Below, piece after piece: positions 39,209 through 47,901 of a stretch of DNA of 64,000 nucleotides. The DNA is from Polynucleobacter hirudinilacicola. GTDB lineage: Bacteria; Pseudomonadota; Gammaproteobacteria; Burkholderiales; Burkholderiaceae. The DNA is taken from NCBI RefSeq assembly GCF_002192535.1, contig NZ_NAIA01000001.1, positions 433,333-497,332 of the forward strand, in the 5' to 3' direction. A model generated the notes under the pieces. It did not search any database, was not told the DNA's origin, and saw only the letters and a list, made by a program, of their open reading frames with translations. Position 1 is the first letter of the stretch. Each line of letters starts with the position of its first letter. The position numbers and the translations under genes were made by a program.

Positions 39209-40644
39209 TTTTTAGATTTCTTAGAAAAAGTACCTGTTAGCCAATTAGTAACGCGATCAAAGCGATAGCGTCTTTGTCGGAGGTTGCCTTCAATATCCAG
39301 TTCGGCACCAGCAAATGCTTTGCCTGCAGCCAAAAGAGTGCGACGTTGTTGAATCGTATCAATCTGAATCAGTCTCGGCAAAATCTTAGGCAATTCCCAG
39401 CGAATATCAACGGCTACACAATGCTCATGTTGTAACTGCCCTACTTCACATAGTAATAACTCTGCTTTGCTAAAGTTAAATTGATTAGCAATGATGATGC
39501 GATGAAATAGTAATAGCCAATCTTCATCTAATTTATGTTCAGCATGATGATTAATGGCTCGCTCTGCATATTGAGCCAACTCAAACCATTCATTTGCTTT
39601 GGGATCCGGACAGCTTTCTAAAATTTTACTGAGCAAATCTTTGGCTTCTGCTACGCCTTGCTGATGGGCTTGCCAGACCCAATACGATGCTTGCAAGCCA
39701 CGCACCTTTTCTTCAGACTTTTCTCGCTTACGCCACAGGTTGGCACCTTTACGCAATTGTGCTTCTGCATGGCCTAAGTCAGCAGCGCGATCAAAGCAGC
39801 GATCACTTTCTGTGGCGTTATATCCTGAGAATTGAGGGCGACGATAAATTTCACCTAACGCATACCAAGCATCTCGATCACCATCTTTGGCTGCGAGCTC
39901 TAACCAGTACGCTGCTTTTTTAAGCGCAGCGTTGGATTTGGTATCACTGCCATCTAATTGAGCGAGACGCAATCCTAAAGTCAGTTTTGCAATGGTGAGA
40001 CCAAGTTCTGCCGCTTGCAAAAGAGCATCTTCTTTTTTCTCTTCAAGCCAAGCGCCCCATAATGAGGATAGAGCCTCATTTTTAGGTTGAAGTTTAATCA
40101 GCAGTTCTTTGGCAGGGCTTGTGAATGGCGAATCGATTTCAGAAAGCTCTTGAAGATATTCTTTAGCAAGTTTTTGAAGCCCAGCAAAATCAAGCCCAGC
40201 AATTTTTTCAATCGAGGGTGTAGTTGTTGCTTTGCCTAGCCAATCAACAAGCTGAGACTGTGTCTCTTGATATGCAGGGTTAATCAGAAAATTAGCTAGC
40301 TGCCATTTGGCGGCCAGGCTAGAGGCGTCTTGAACAGCTTTTTCGGCTACCTCCCAGAATGACCCCCAGCCAAAGCTAAAAGCAGGGGAATTGAAGGTCT
40401 CCACTAGAGGAATGCTGGCCACTTGCTCTAAAAGATTGGAAATTTGCTGTTGGATTAAGTCTTTTTCCTCAAGTCCTTGATTTGAAATGGAAAAATAGGA
40501 CTTTTCAAGCCAAATCAAGGCATTAGTGGGTTGAATTGGGGTTTTAAATGACCCGGTCATGTAGGCCTGTGCCAATTTTTGTTGCGCTAATACATCACCT
40601 AAGCGGGCTGAGCTGAGGATTTTTAGGAATTCGCGACTTGCCAT
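39184..40644 (-). CDS. Sel1/TPR-like repeat protein of unknown role
   Basis: A 486-residue cytosolic protein, with no signal peptide, built of helical repeats. Sel1-type repeats are seen near the start (GDVLAQQKLAQAYMTG), in the middle (AAYWLELAAKDGDRDAWYALGEIYRR, about 255-280) and just after (CFDRAADLGHAEAQLRKGANLWRK). The remaining parts are also helical but degenerate. Such proteins act as scaffolds for protein complexes, so no pathway can be assigned. It converges with tatC, overlapping by 25 bases, and its 5' side faces the porin promoter region. Confidence 0.75.
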   Translation of the reverse strand: MASREFLKILSSARLGDVLAQQKLAQAYMTGSFKTPIQPTNALIWLEKSYFSISNQGLEEKDLIQQQISNLLEQVASIPLVETFNSPAFSFGWGSFWEVAEKAVQDASSLAAKWQLANFLINPAYQETQSQLVDWLGKATTTPSIEKIAGLDFAGLQKLAKEYLQELSEIDSPFTSPAKELLIKLQPKNEALSSLWGAWLEEKKEDALLQAAELGLTIAKLTLGLRLAQLDGSDTKSNAALKKAAYWLELAAKDGDRDAWYALGEIYRRPQFSGYNATESDRCFDRAADLGHAEAQLRKGANLWRKREKSEEKVRGLQASYWVWQAHQQGVAEAKDLLSKILESCPDPKANEWFELAQYAERAINHHAEHKLDEDWLLLFHRIIIANQFNFSKAELLLCEVGQLQHEHCVAVDIRWELPKILPRLIQIDTIQQRRTLLAAGKAFAGAELDIEGNLRQRRYRFDRVTNWLTGTFSKKSKNQTDAELA

Positions 40645-40733
40645 ATGACAATTTTGTCATCTAAGGGCCTTAAAAGACAGAAAACAAAGGCCTTGTTGCC
40701 GAGATACAACGAAGAAAGCCAAAAAACTACCTT

Positions 40734-40760
40734 TTGACAAGCAAAAAGAGCTCCTAAATA
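40734..40760 (+). promoter_or_regulatory. Candidate porin promoter
   Basis: A perfect TTGACA (40734-40739) and a TAAATA (40755-40760) with 15-base spacing lie about 90 bases before the porin start, which leaves a long 5' leader. The rest of the 208-base gap after the Sel1-repeat gene shows no further element I can name. Confidence 0.45.
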
Positions 40761-40852
40761 CCCTTACCCCCAGTCTAGTAGGGCAAGGGAGGCAAAATTC
40801 ATAAGTCCCGGTTTTATTTGGGCATTACTTTTAATTTTTGGAGATTTAAAGA

Positions 40853-42145
40853 ATGAAAAAATCACTATTAGCAGTTGCAGCTATGACAGCTTTTGCTGGC
40901 GCAGCTCAAGCTCAGTCCTCAGTGACTGTTTACGGTATCGTTGATGCTGGTTACACAGGCGGTAACGCACGTGCAACTTCTGGTGCTGGTGTTACTGTTA
41001 AAGAAACTGTTAACCGTATCAGCAACAGCATGGAATCTGGTAGCCGTATCGGTTTCCGCGGCAATGAAGATTTAGGCGGCGGTACTTCTGCCATTTTCAC
41101 ATTTGAGGTAGGTATTCAGCCAGCAGGTAATGCTGGTTCAAACTCAACTGGTTTGAGTGCAGATGCAGCTGGTGCTGGTACTTGGTCTCCAAACGTACGT
41201 CAAGCATTTGTTGGTTTGGCGAAAAAAGGCCTTGGTGATGCTCGTATTGGTACACAAAACACCTTGTTCTGGGAACAAGCTGGCTCAAATACTACTGGTC
41301 AATTGAGCCAGACTTACGGAAGTATGTTAGCCCCGTCAACTGACGGTGCTTTCTTTACTTCCGCTTCTGGTGGAGTAAACGCTGGTTCACAATCTGCTGC
41401 TTATACTGCTAGAACAACCAACACCATTCGTTTTGCTACAGAGCGCATGGCTGGTTTGATTGGTAAATTCTCATACACACAAAGCAACCTTAACCGTACC
41501 CAGGGTGTTAATGCCGCTACTGAAGGCACAACTAACACATCTGCAGGCCCTACAAGTAACGCAGTAGCGGGTGTTGCTGCTGGTGGTCAAACAGGCGGCA
41601 ATAATAACCAAAGCGGCTATCAGTTTGCAGCGGATTATGTTTTCCAAAAAGCCAACATTCAAGCTTCTTATGCAGCGTTTACATCTGAGAACCCATACAC
41701 TGTAGCCGCAGCTACACCGAGCGCTACCAATAACACAGCTTGGGGTAGTGGTACACAAGGTAATAATGTTAAAGATACTCAAACTTTGATTACTGGTAGC
41801 TATGACTTTGGTATTTTGAAGGCCTATGCAGGTTGGACAAATCGTAAAGTTGAATCTACTTTGAATAGCAATGCATTCTTGAAGCGTAGCGCACAAGAAA
41901 TTGGTGTTCGTAGCTTTATTACACCTACTATTGAGGGTTGGGCTTCTGTTGGTAACGGCCGATACTCTTCATTTGGTACTGGTCAACCTACAGCTAACAT
42001 CACTGGTTACCAAGTTGGTAGCAACTATTGGATGAGCAAGCGTACAAACTTGTATGCTATTTATGGCCAAAATGGCACATCAAGCACAACTAATGGTTCT
42101 TACAACTTGAACCAATATTCTATTGGCGCACGTCACACTTTCTAA
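40853..42145 (+). CDS. Gram-negative porin, betaproteobacterial type
   Basis: Trimeric outer-membrane porin of the Burkholderiales general porin family. The signal peptide is cleaved at about residue 20 (AGAAQAQ). The mature start SSVTVYGIVDAGYTGG, the GSRIGFRGNEDLGGG block and the final phenylalanine (IGARHTF) needed for assembly are typical. At 430 residues it is longer than many relatives because of a Thr/Ala/Gly/Asn-rich loop at about 218-257. A GGAG ribosome binding site and its own terminator suggest a strongly expressed single gene. Confidence 0.94.
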   Translation: MKKSLLAVAAMTAFAGAAQAQSSVTVYGIVDAGYTGGNARATSGAGVTVKETVNRISNSMESGSRIGFRGNEDLGGGTSAIFTFEVGIQPAGNAGSNSTGLSADAAGAGTWSPNVRQAFVGLAKKGLGDARIGTQNTLFWEQAGSNTTGQLSQTYGSMLAPSTDGAFFTSASGGVNAGSQSAAYTARTTNTIRFATERMAGLIGKFSYTQSNLNRTQGVNAATEGTTNTSAGPTSNAVAGVAAGGQTGGNNNQSGYQFAADYVFQKANIQASYAAFTSENPYTVAAATPSATNNTAWGSGTQGNNVKDTQTLITGSYDFGILKAYAGWTNRKVESTLNSNAFLKRSAQEIGVRSFITPTIEGWASVGNGRYSSFGTGQPTANITGYQVGSNYWMSKRTNLYAIYGQNGTSSTTNGSYNLNQYSIGARHTF

Positions 42146-42190
42146 TTTAACGCTAGCGTAAGCTAGTTTGAGTTTAGAAAAGAAGTACAA

Positions 42191-42220
42191 AACCCGCTGT
42201 GGGAACACAGCGGGTTTTTT
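42191..42220 (+). terminator. Rho-independent terminator of the porin gene
   Basis: Stem CCCGCTGT/ACAGCGGG with a short GGGA-type loop is flanked by A/T pairs and followed by six T. It lies 45 bases after the porin stop codon. Confidence 0.9.
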
Positions 42221-42338
42221 CATTTAGAGCCAAGGTTTACCCCTAAAGATTGGATGTAAAATCGCCTCATAATGCTTTATATTGCAAGGTGATATAAAGT
42301 CATTTGCCTTACCTACTTATTTACTGAAAGTGAGCCCC

Positions 42339-43250
42339 ATGAAAAAGAGTCAATTAAGTCAGTTTGTTGCTGCCGTTTTCTTTACCGGATTATCTGTTAG
42401 TGCGTTTGCCGCGAGCCCTACTTTAGACAAAATTAAATCTTCTGGTGCCGTCACCATGGGCGTGCGCGAGTCATCCATTCCAATGTCCTATACCACTGGC
42501 GATAGCCGCTTTGATGGTTACCATGTTGAAGTTTGCCGCATGATTCTGGGCGATATTAAAGACAAGTTGGGCTTGAGCACATTGCGCATCAATTACCAGC
42601 CTGTGACATCCCAAAACCGCGTACCTTTAGTACAAAACGGTACCGTTGATATTGAGTGCGGTACAACAACTAATAATAGTACTCGCGCTAAGGATGTTGG
42701 TTTTGCCAATACTTTGTACGTTGAGGAAGTGCGTATTGCAGTTAAAGCAAACTCTGGGATTAATTCCATTTCGCAATTAGCAGGTAAAAAAGTTGCTACA
42801 ACCACTGGCACAACCTCTGTTCAATTGCTGCGTAAACATGAAAAAGCCAATGGCGTTAACTTTGATGAAGTGTTTGGTAAAGATCATGCCGATAGCTTCT
42901 TATTGTTAGAGTCCGGCCGTGCTGACGCATTTGTGATGGATGGTTCGATTTTGGCTGGCAACATTGCTAGCTCTAAGAATCCAAAAGATTTCAAAATTGT
43001 TGGTGAAGTCCTTGCTACCGAGCCAATCGCCATTATGGTTCCAAAGAATGATCCTGAGTTCAAGGCTGCCGTGAATGCCGCGATTGCGAAGATTGTTGCA
43101 AATGGCAAAATGCCTGGATTGTGGAACAAGTGGTTCTTGTCACCAATTCCACCAAAGAATGCTGTAGTTGGTCTTGAGTTGTCTCCAGCAACTAAAAATG
43201 CTTGGGCTAATTTGAATGACAAGCCTGCAGAAGACTACAACAAGAAGTAA
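42339..43250 (+). CDS. gltI: Glutamate/aspartate ABC transporter, binding protein
   Basis: Periplasmic family 3 solute-binding protein of an amino acid ABC importer. The signal peptide ends at SAFAAS. The binding fold shows SGAVTMGVRESSIPMSYTTG, then FDGYHVEVCR, then DIECGTTTNNSTR and LYVEEVRI, close to GltI/DEBP. The ATG at 42339 follows GAAAGTGAG and gives 303 residues. It opens gltI-J-K-L. Glutamate/aspartate specificity is inferred by family resemblance. Confidence 0.9.
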   Translation: MKKSQLSQFVAAVFFTGLSVSAFAASPTLDKIKSSGAVTMGVRESSIPMSYTTGDSRFDGYHVEVCRMILGDIKDKLGLSTLRINYQPVTSQNRVPLVQNGTVDIECGTTTNNSTRAKDVGFANTLYVEEVRIAVKANSGINSISQLAGKKVATTTGTTSVQLLRKHEKANGVNFDEVFGKDHADSFLLLESGRADAFVMDGSILAGNIASSKNPKDFKIVGEVLATEPIAIMVPKNDPEFKAAVNAAIAKIVANGKMPGLWNKWFLSPIPPKNAVVGLELSPATKNAWANLNDKPAEDYNKK

Positions 43251-43272
43251 TCTAATCAATTGAGTTGTTAAT

Positions 43273-44064
43273 ATGGCGTTAGATTTAGGTGTTTTTTGTA
43301 AAAGCACCTTAGACGGAGAAGCAGTTGAATACTGCTTCTCCTCAATTTTTGGTCTTGGGCAAAATGCAGATCCTAGTTACCTAGATTGGCTTCTGAAAGC
43401 TTGGGGGTGGACCCTTGCCGTTGCGGGCTTAGGCTTGGCTATTGCTTTGATTGTGGGTGCAATTATGGGCACCCTCAGGACCTTACCGGATAACGGAAAA
43501 CTCAGTAGGTGGCTTGTTCGACTTTCAACAGCTTGGGTAGAGTTATTTAGAAATATTCCCGTCTTGGTGCAGGTATTTCTTTGGTATCACGTTATTCCCG
43601 CCTTTGTTTTACCTTTAAAGGCACTTCCATCCTACTGGTTAGTTAGCATTGCATTGGGCTTTTTTACTTCAGCTCGTATAGCAGAGCAAGTGCGCGCAGG
43701 TATTCAGTCTTTACCTAGCGGTCAAAGAGCGGCTGCTACCGCTCTCGGCTTAACAACTCCGCAGACGTATCGTTATGTCATATTACCCATGGCTTTGCGT
43801 ATTGTGATTCCACCGCTGACTTCTGAAAGCATGAATGTGATTAAAAACTCTTCAGTTGCTTTTGCAGTCTCAGTCCCTGAGCTCACATTATTTGCAATGC
43901 AGGCTCAAGAAGAAACTTCCCGAGGTGTGGAGATTTACTTAGCGGTGACCTTGCTTTATGCATTATCAGCTTTTGCCGTCAATCGAGTAATGGCTTTGAT
44001 CGAGAAAAGAAGTCGTATCCCTGGTTTTATTGCTGCATCGAATGATGCAAGTCTGGCTCATTAA
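43273..44064 (+). CDS. gltJ: Glutamate/aspartate ABC transporter permease GltJ
   Basis: First of two permeases of the polar amino acid importer. Several membrane helices follow an N-terminal extension typical of GltJ (residues about 1-35, with conserved FGLGQNADPSYLDWLL). The coupling motif EQVRAGIQSLPSGQRAAATALG for the ATPase is present; ELFRNIPVLVQVFLWY is characteristic. Length 263 residues. It follows gltI by 22 bases. Confidence 0.9.
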   Translation: MALDLGVFCKSTLDGEAVEYCFSSIFGLGQNADPSYLDWLLKAWGWTLAVAGLGLAIALIVGAIMGTLRTLPDNGKLSRWLVRLSTAWVELFRNIPVLVQVFLWYHVIPAFVLPLKALPSYWLVSIALGFFTSARIAEQVRAGIQSLPSGQRAAATALGLTTPQTYRYVILPMALRIVIPPLTSESMNVIKNSSVAFAVSVPELTLFAMQAQEETSRGVEIYLAVTLLYALSAFAVNRVMALIEKRSRIPGFIAASNDASLAH

Positions 44065-44075
44065 ATGGTGGCGAT

Positions 44076-44744
44076 ATGTTGAGCCTAGACATTGGTTTTT
44101 ATAATTGGGAACTCTTCACAAATTACATTCTGAAGGGGCTTCTATTTAGTGTGCAGCTCACTGTCATTGCGACAGTTGGGGGCATTGTGGTTGGTACCTT
44201 CCTGGCCTTGATGAGACTATCTGGCAAGCCAGCCTTGGTATATCCCGCAACGTTTTATATCAATACCATGCGCTCCATTCCATTGGTAATGGTGATCCTC
44301 TGGTTCTTCTTATTAATACCAATGCTCATTGGCAGGCCCATTGGTGCAGATTTATCTGCCACCATTACCTTTATTGCATTTGAGGCCGCCTTCTTTTCGG
44401 AGATTGTTCGAGCGGGTATCCAGTCGGTACCCAGGGGCCAGGTTTACGCAGGGGAAGCCTTAGGGATGACCTATGGCCAAAATATGCGTTTGATAGTTTT
44501 GCCTCAAGCTTTTAGGAATATGATTCCCGTCTTCATGACGCAGACCATTATTTTGTTCCAAGATACCTCCTTGGTTTATGCAATTGGTGCCTACGATTTA
44601 TTGAAAGGTTTTGAGATCGCCGGTAAAAATTATGGCCGTCCAATCGAGACTTATATTTTGGCCGCCGCTACGTACTTCATTATTTGTTTTTCACTGTCTA
44701 AAGCAGTGCGCGCTATTCAGGCAAAAGTTGCCATTATTCGTTAA
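44076..44744 (+). CDS. gltK: Glutamate/aspartate ABC transporter permease GltK
   Basis: Second permease, 222 residues, forming a heterodimer with GltJ. It shows the coupling segment EIVRAGIQSVPRGQVYAGEALG and NTMRSIPLVMVILWFF, as in HisM/GltK-type subunits. The gene follows gltJ by 11 bases with a plausible GGTGG site. No irregularities are seen. Confidence 0.9.
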   Translation: MLSLDIGFYNWELFTNYILKGLLFSVQLTVIATVGGIVVGTFLALMRLSGKPALVYPATFYINTMRSIPLVMVILWFFLLIPMLIGRPIGADLSATITFIAFEAAFFSEIVRAGIQSVPRGQVYAGEALGMTYGQNMRLIVLPQAFRNMIPVFMTQTIILFQDTSLVYAIGAYDLLKGFEIAGKNYGRPIETYILAAATYFIICFSLSKAVRAIQAKVAIIR

Positions 44745-44779
44745 TTATTTTTTGATCGCTACACACTACATAGACCATC

Positions 44780-45514
44780 ATGATTGAACTCCAAAACGTT
44801 TCTAAATGGTATGGCTCCTTTCAGGTTTTGACTGACTGCACTACGTCAATCAAAAAAGGTGAGGTAGTGGTTATTTGCGGTCCGTCTGGTTCGGGCAAGT
44901 CAACCCTAATTAAAACAATTAATGCATTAGAGCCATTTCAGGCTGGTCAAATTTCTGTAGATGGAATTAATTTGCATGATTCAAAGACGAATCTACCTAA
45001 GCTACGAGCTCGCGTAGGAATGGTGTTCCAACACTTCGAACTTTTCCCACACTTAAGTATTACTGAGAATCTGACATTAGCTCAGATCAAGGTGCTGGGC
45101 CGCTCAGCCGATGATGCAAAGGCTCATGGGCTGAAATACCTTGAGCGAGTTGGCCTGAGTGTGCAAAAAGATAAATTCCCCGGACAGTTATCTGGCGGTC
45201 AACAGCAGCGTGTCGCGATTGCGCGTGCTTTAAGCATGGACCCCATTGTCATGCTCTTTGATGAGCCTACTTCTGCTTTAGATCCAGAGATGGTTGGCGA
45301 GGTATTGGATGTGATGGTCAAACTTGCTAACGAGGGCATGACTATGTGCTGCGTTACCCATGAAATGGGTTTTGCACGCAAGGTGAGTAATCGAGTGATT
45401 TTTATGGATCAAGGTCGAATTATTGAAGATTGCAGCAAGGATGAATTTTTTGGGAATCCTGAAGCGCGTTCTCCAAGAGCCAAAGATTTTTTATCCAAAA
45501 TACTTCCTGGATAA
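44780..45514 (+). CDS. gltL: Glutamate/aspartate ABC transporter ATPase GltL
   Basis: ATP-binding subunit, 244 residues. Walker A is GPSGSGKST, the signature is [15 protein letters not shown], and Walker B is [14 protein letters not shown]. The [12 protein letters not shown]-loop segment is characteristic of the polar amino acid class. It completes gltI-J-K-L and converges with the DegS-like protease gene, with 18 bases between the stop codons. Confidence 0.93.
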   Translation: MIELQNVSKWYGSFQVLTDCTTSIKKGEVVVICGPSGSGKSTLIKTINALEPFQAGQISVDGINLHDSKTNLPKLRARVGMVFQHFELFPHLSITENLTLAQIKVLGRSADDAKAHGLKYLERVGLSVQKDKFPGQLSGGQQQRVAIARALSMDPIVMLFDEPTSALDPEMVGEVLDVMVKLANEGMTMCCVTHEMGFARKVSNRVIFMDQGRIIEDCSKDEFFGNPEARSPRAKDFLSKILPG

Positions 45515-45532
45515 AAGACAACAAGCCCTTAA

Positions 45533-46711
45533 TTAATTCAGCGTTTTTGGTCTAGGCCGCTTGCCAGTTTGGACCTTCAGTTCCAACATTTTTTCTTTGC
45601 GCAAAATTTTAAGACTTGCTTCATTTCCTGGCCCTATCTGCGCGATTTGATTTAAGAGTTGCCTTACGTCTTTTGTTCCATTGCCATCAACAGAGACGAG
45701 CACATCCCCAGGCTTAACCCCACCCCTTGCCGCAGGCCCACCCTCCAGCACCCCAGAAATCAGGACTCCGACGGTGTTGCTAGGCAAACCAAGCGATTCT
45801 GAGAGCTCTCTCGAGAGGTTTTGAGGCTCAACCCCAATCCACCCCCTAGTGACGCCCCCATTTTTAAGAATGGATTCCATTACTTGTTTGGCTAGATTTA
45901 CAGGAATAGCAAATCCAATTCCCATGGACCCGCCGTTGTTTGAATAAATGGCGGTATTGATGCCAATCAAATTACCTCGCGTATCCACTAGAGCGCCCCC
46001 TGAATTTCCAGGATTAATCGCCGCGTCAGTTTGAATGAAGTTTTCAAAAGTATTGATACCCACATGGTCACGACCCATTGCAGAAACAATTCCGGATGTT
46101 ACGGTTTGACCAACTCCAAATGGATTTCCAATAGCCAGCACTACATCACCCACATGAACAGATTCAATTTTTCCTAGAGTAATGGGAGTTGGTAATTGCT
46201 TGGGCTCAATTTTTAAAACAGCGATATCTGTTTCTGGATCGCTCCCAATAATTTTTGCTTTAACTTTTCTACCGTCTGATAGTGCAACATCAATTTCATC
46301 TGCATCACTGATAACGTGATGATTGGTCAGAATAATTCCTTCGGGACTTACTAAAACCCCAGAGCCTAGGCTGGATATAGGTTCCTCGTCGGGTGGCTGG
46401 TCACCAAAAAAGAATTTGAATAAAGGATCGGTAGGATTTTGTTTGCTTCCTATGCGTGTTTTTGGTTTTGCAGAAATCTTGCTAGTGAAAATATTGACAA
46501 CCGCGGGCATCGATTTTTTCACAGCATCATGGTAAGAGCCCGGACTAACAGCAGTGCCGTCGTACATACCTTCTTTAAACGTCACGTTTTCAACAATAGA
46601 ACTCACACCTTCGCCAGATATCCAGCTTGGTTTCAGAGTAGCAATAATGAACATTGCTGCCAGAAGAATGGTTACCGTTTGTGCAAACAGTAACCATAGG
46701 CGATTAAACAT
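45533..46711 (-). CDS. Membrane-anchored HtrA-family serine protease, DegS-like
   Basis: Trypsin-like S1C protease of the HtrA family with one N-terminal membrane anchor (about residues 6-28) and one PDZ domain (about 285-375). The triad is His132 (TNHHVI), Asp162 (ETDIAVLKI) and Ser237 (NPGNSGGALV). The single PDZ and the anchor resemble DegS, which starts the sigma-E stress cascade, rather than DegP with two PDZ domains. Length 392 residues. An AGGAA site precedes the ATG. It is followed in gene order by mscL upstream on the same strand. Confidence 0.9.
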   Translation of the reverse strand: MFNRLWLLFAQTVTILLAAMFIIATLKPSWISGEGVSSIVENVTFKEGMYDGTAVSPGSYHDAVKKSMPAVVNIFTSKISAKPKTRIGSKQNPTDPLFKFFFGDQPPDEEPISSLGSGVLVSPEGIILTNHHVISDADEIDVALSDGRKVKAKIIGSDPETDIAVLKIEPKQLPTPITLGKIESVHVGDVVLAIGNPFGVGQTVTSGIVSAMGRDHVGINTFENFIQTDAAINPGNSGGALVDTRGNLIGINTAIYSNNGGSMGIGFAIPVNLAKQVMESILKNGGVTRGWIGVEPQNLSRELSESLGLPSNTVGVLISGVLEGGPAARGGVKPGDVLVSVDGNGTKDVRQLLNQIAQIGPGNEASLKILRKEKMLELKVQTGKRPRPKTLN

Positions 46712-46732
46712 TTCCTAATGCGCTTTGCTAAT

Positions 46733-47152
46733 TTATTTCTTGAGACTGTCGCGAATCTCGCGCAGCAAAACTACATCTTCCGGAACTGGTGGAGGAGGTG
46801 TATCCATGAGGCGAATCCTATTGACTACTTTGACCATTTGAAAAATCACAAAGGCCAACAAAATGAAATTAATCGAAATGGTGATGAAGTTGCCATAGGC
46901 AAAAATGGGCACCCCAGCCTTTTTGAGGGCATCAAAGGTTCTGGGCACCCCCTCTGGAATATTGCCCAGGACAACAAAAAGGTTTGTAAAGTCGATATGA
47001 CCCCCTAAAAGGGTTGAAATGACCGGCATAACAATGTCGTTTACTAGGGAATCGACGATTTTCCCGAAAGCCCCGCCAATAATCACGCCAACCGCTAAAT
47101 CTATGACGTTGCCCTTGACAGCAAAGTCCCGAAATTCCTTTAAAACGCTCAT
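46733..47152 (-). CDS. mscL: Large-conductance mechanosensitive channel
   Basis: Homopentameric channel opening at high membrane tension to release solutes in osmotic down-shock. The N-terminus [20 protein letters not shown] and [18 protein letters not shown] are diagnostic. Two membrane helices flank a periplasmic loop; the cytoplasmic end has [12 protein letters not shown]. Length 139 residues. A strong AGGAGG site lies upstream. It diverges from petA, with a 136-base gap containing a TAAAAT box at 47232 that may serve petA. Confidence 0.96.
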   Translation of the reverse strand: MSVLKEFRDFAVKGNVIDLAVGVIIGGAFGKIVDSLVNDIVMPVISTLLGGHIDFTNLFVVLGNIPEGVPRTFDALKKAGVPIFAYGNFITISINFILLAFVIFQMVKVVNRIRLMDTPPPPVPEDVVLLREIRDSLKK

Positions 47153-47288
47153 TTCAGCCTCCTTTTTTCTCCAAATACCAATTAACCCAAGATTAACCCC
47201 ATAACTTTCCTACTTACCCCACTTTTTACTTTAAAATGCTAGGTTTAAGCAATTTCCACCCATAGATACCCTTTTAGGAATTTTGTAA

Positions 47289-47891
47289 ATGAGTGACAAG
47301 CCCTGTATGGACAAGGATCGCCGTAATTGGCTGATCGCCACTTCGGCAGTTGGAGGCGTAGGTGCAGCCGCAGCCCTTTACCCTTTTGTAGACAGTTTTG
47401 AGCCTTCTGAGCGTGCTAAGGCCGCCGGTGCCGCTGTTGAGATTGATATTAGTGGCATGCAGCCAGATGAAATGAGAATGGTTGAGTGGCGCGGAAAACC
47501 TGTTTGGGTGGTTCGTCGCACCCCTGAGCAGGTTGCTGAGCTGTCTAAGATTGATGGCGAATTGGCTGATCCAGATTCATTGCGCGATCCAGCCCAATTT
47601 ACACCTGCTTATGCTCAAAACCAATGGCGCTCTATCAAGCCTGAGTACCTTGTAGTTGTAGGTATTTGCACACACTTAGGATGCTCTCCTACAGCCAAAT
47701 TTGAATCAGGAGCTCAACCTTCCTTACCAAATAACTGGCCAGGAGGTTTCCTTTGTCCATGTCATGGTTCGACATTTGATATGGCCGGCCGTGTATTTAA
47801 GAACAAACCAGCACCAGACAATATGGAAGTACCGCCACATATGTATTTGAGCGATACCAAGATTCTGGTTGGCGAAGATAAGAAGGCCTAA
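47289..47891 (+). CDS. petA: Ubiquinol-cytochrome c reductase Rieske iron-sulfur subunit
   Basis: Rieske 2Fe-2S protein of the bc1 complex, receiving the first electron from ubiquinol. The N-terminus has a twin-arginine signal (DRRNWLIATSAVGG) and a membrane helix, so it should be exported by the Tat system encoded at 37639-39208. Cluster ligands are in CTHLGCSP and CPCHGSTFD. Length 200 residues. First gene of petA-B-C. Confidence 0.97.
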   Translation: MSDKPCMDKDRRNWLIATSAVGGVGAAAALYPFVDSFEPSERAKAAGAAVEIDISGMQPDEMRMVEWRGKPVWVVRRTPEQVAELSKIDGELADPDSLRDPAQFTPAYAQNQWRSIKPEYLVVVGICTHLGCSPTAKFESGAQPSLPNNWPGGFLCPCHGSTFDMAGRVFKNKPAPDNMEVPPHMYLSDTKILVGEDKKA

Positions 47892-47901
47892 GGAGAGATA
47901 A

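Noticed and set aside
40853..42145. Antisense open frames within the porin gene
   Set aside because: They follow from the repetitive codon use of the porin and show no protein-like features or start signals.
46439..47008. Plus-strand open frames opposite the protease and mscL genes
   Set aside because: They lie entirely on the complementary strand of well-conserved genes and have no recognisable domains.
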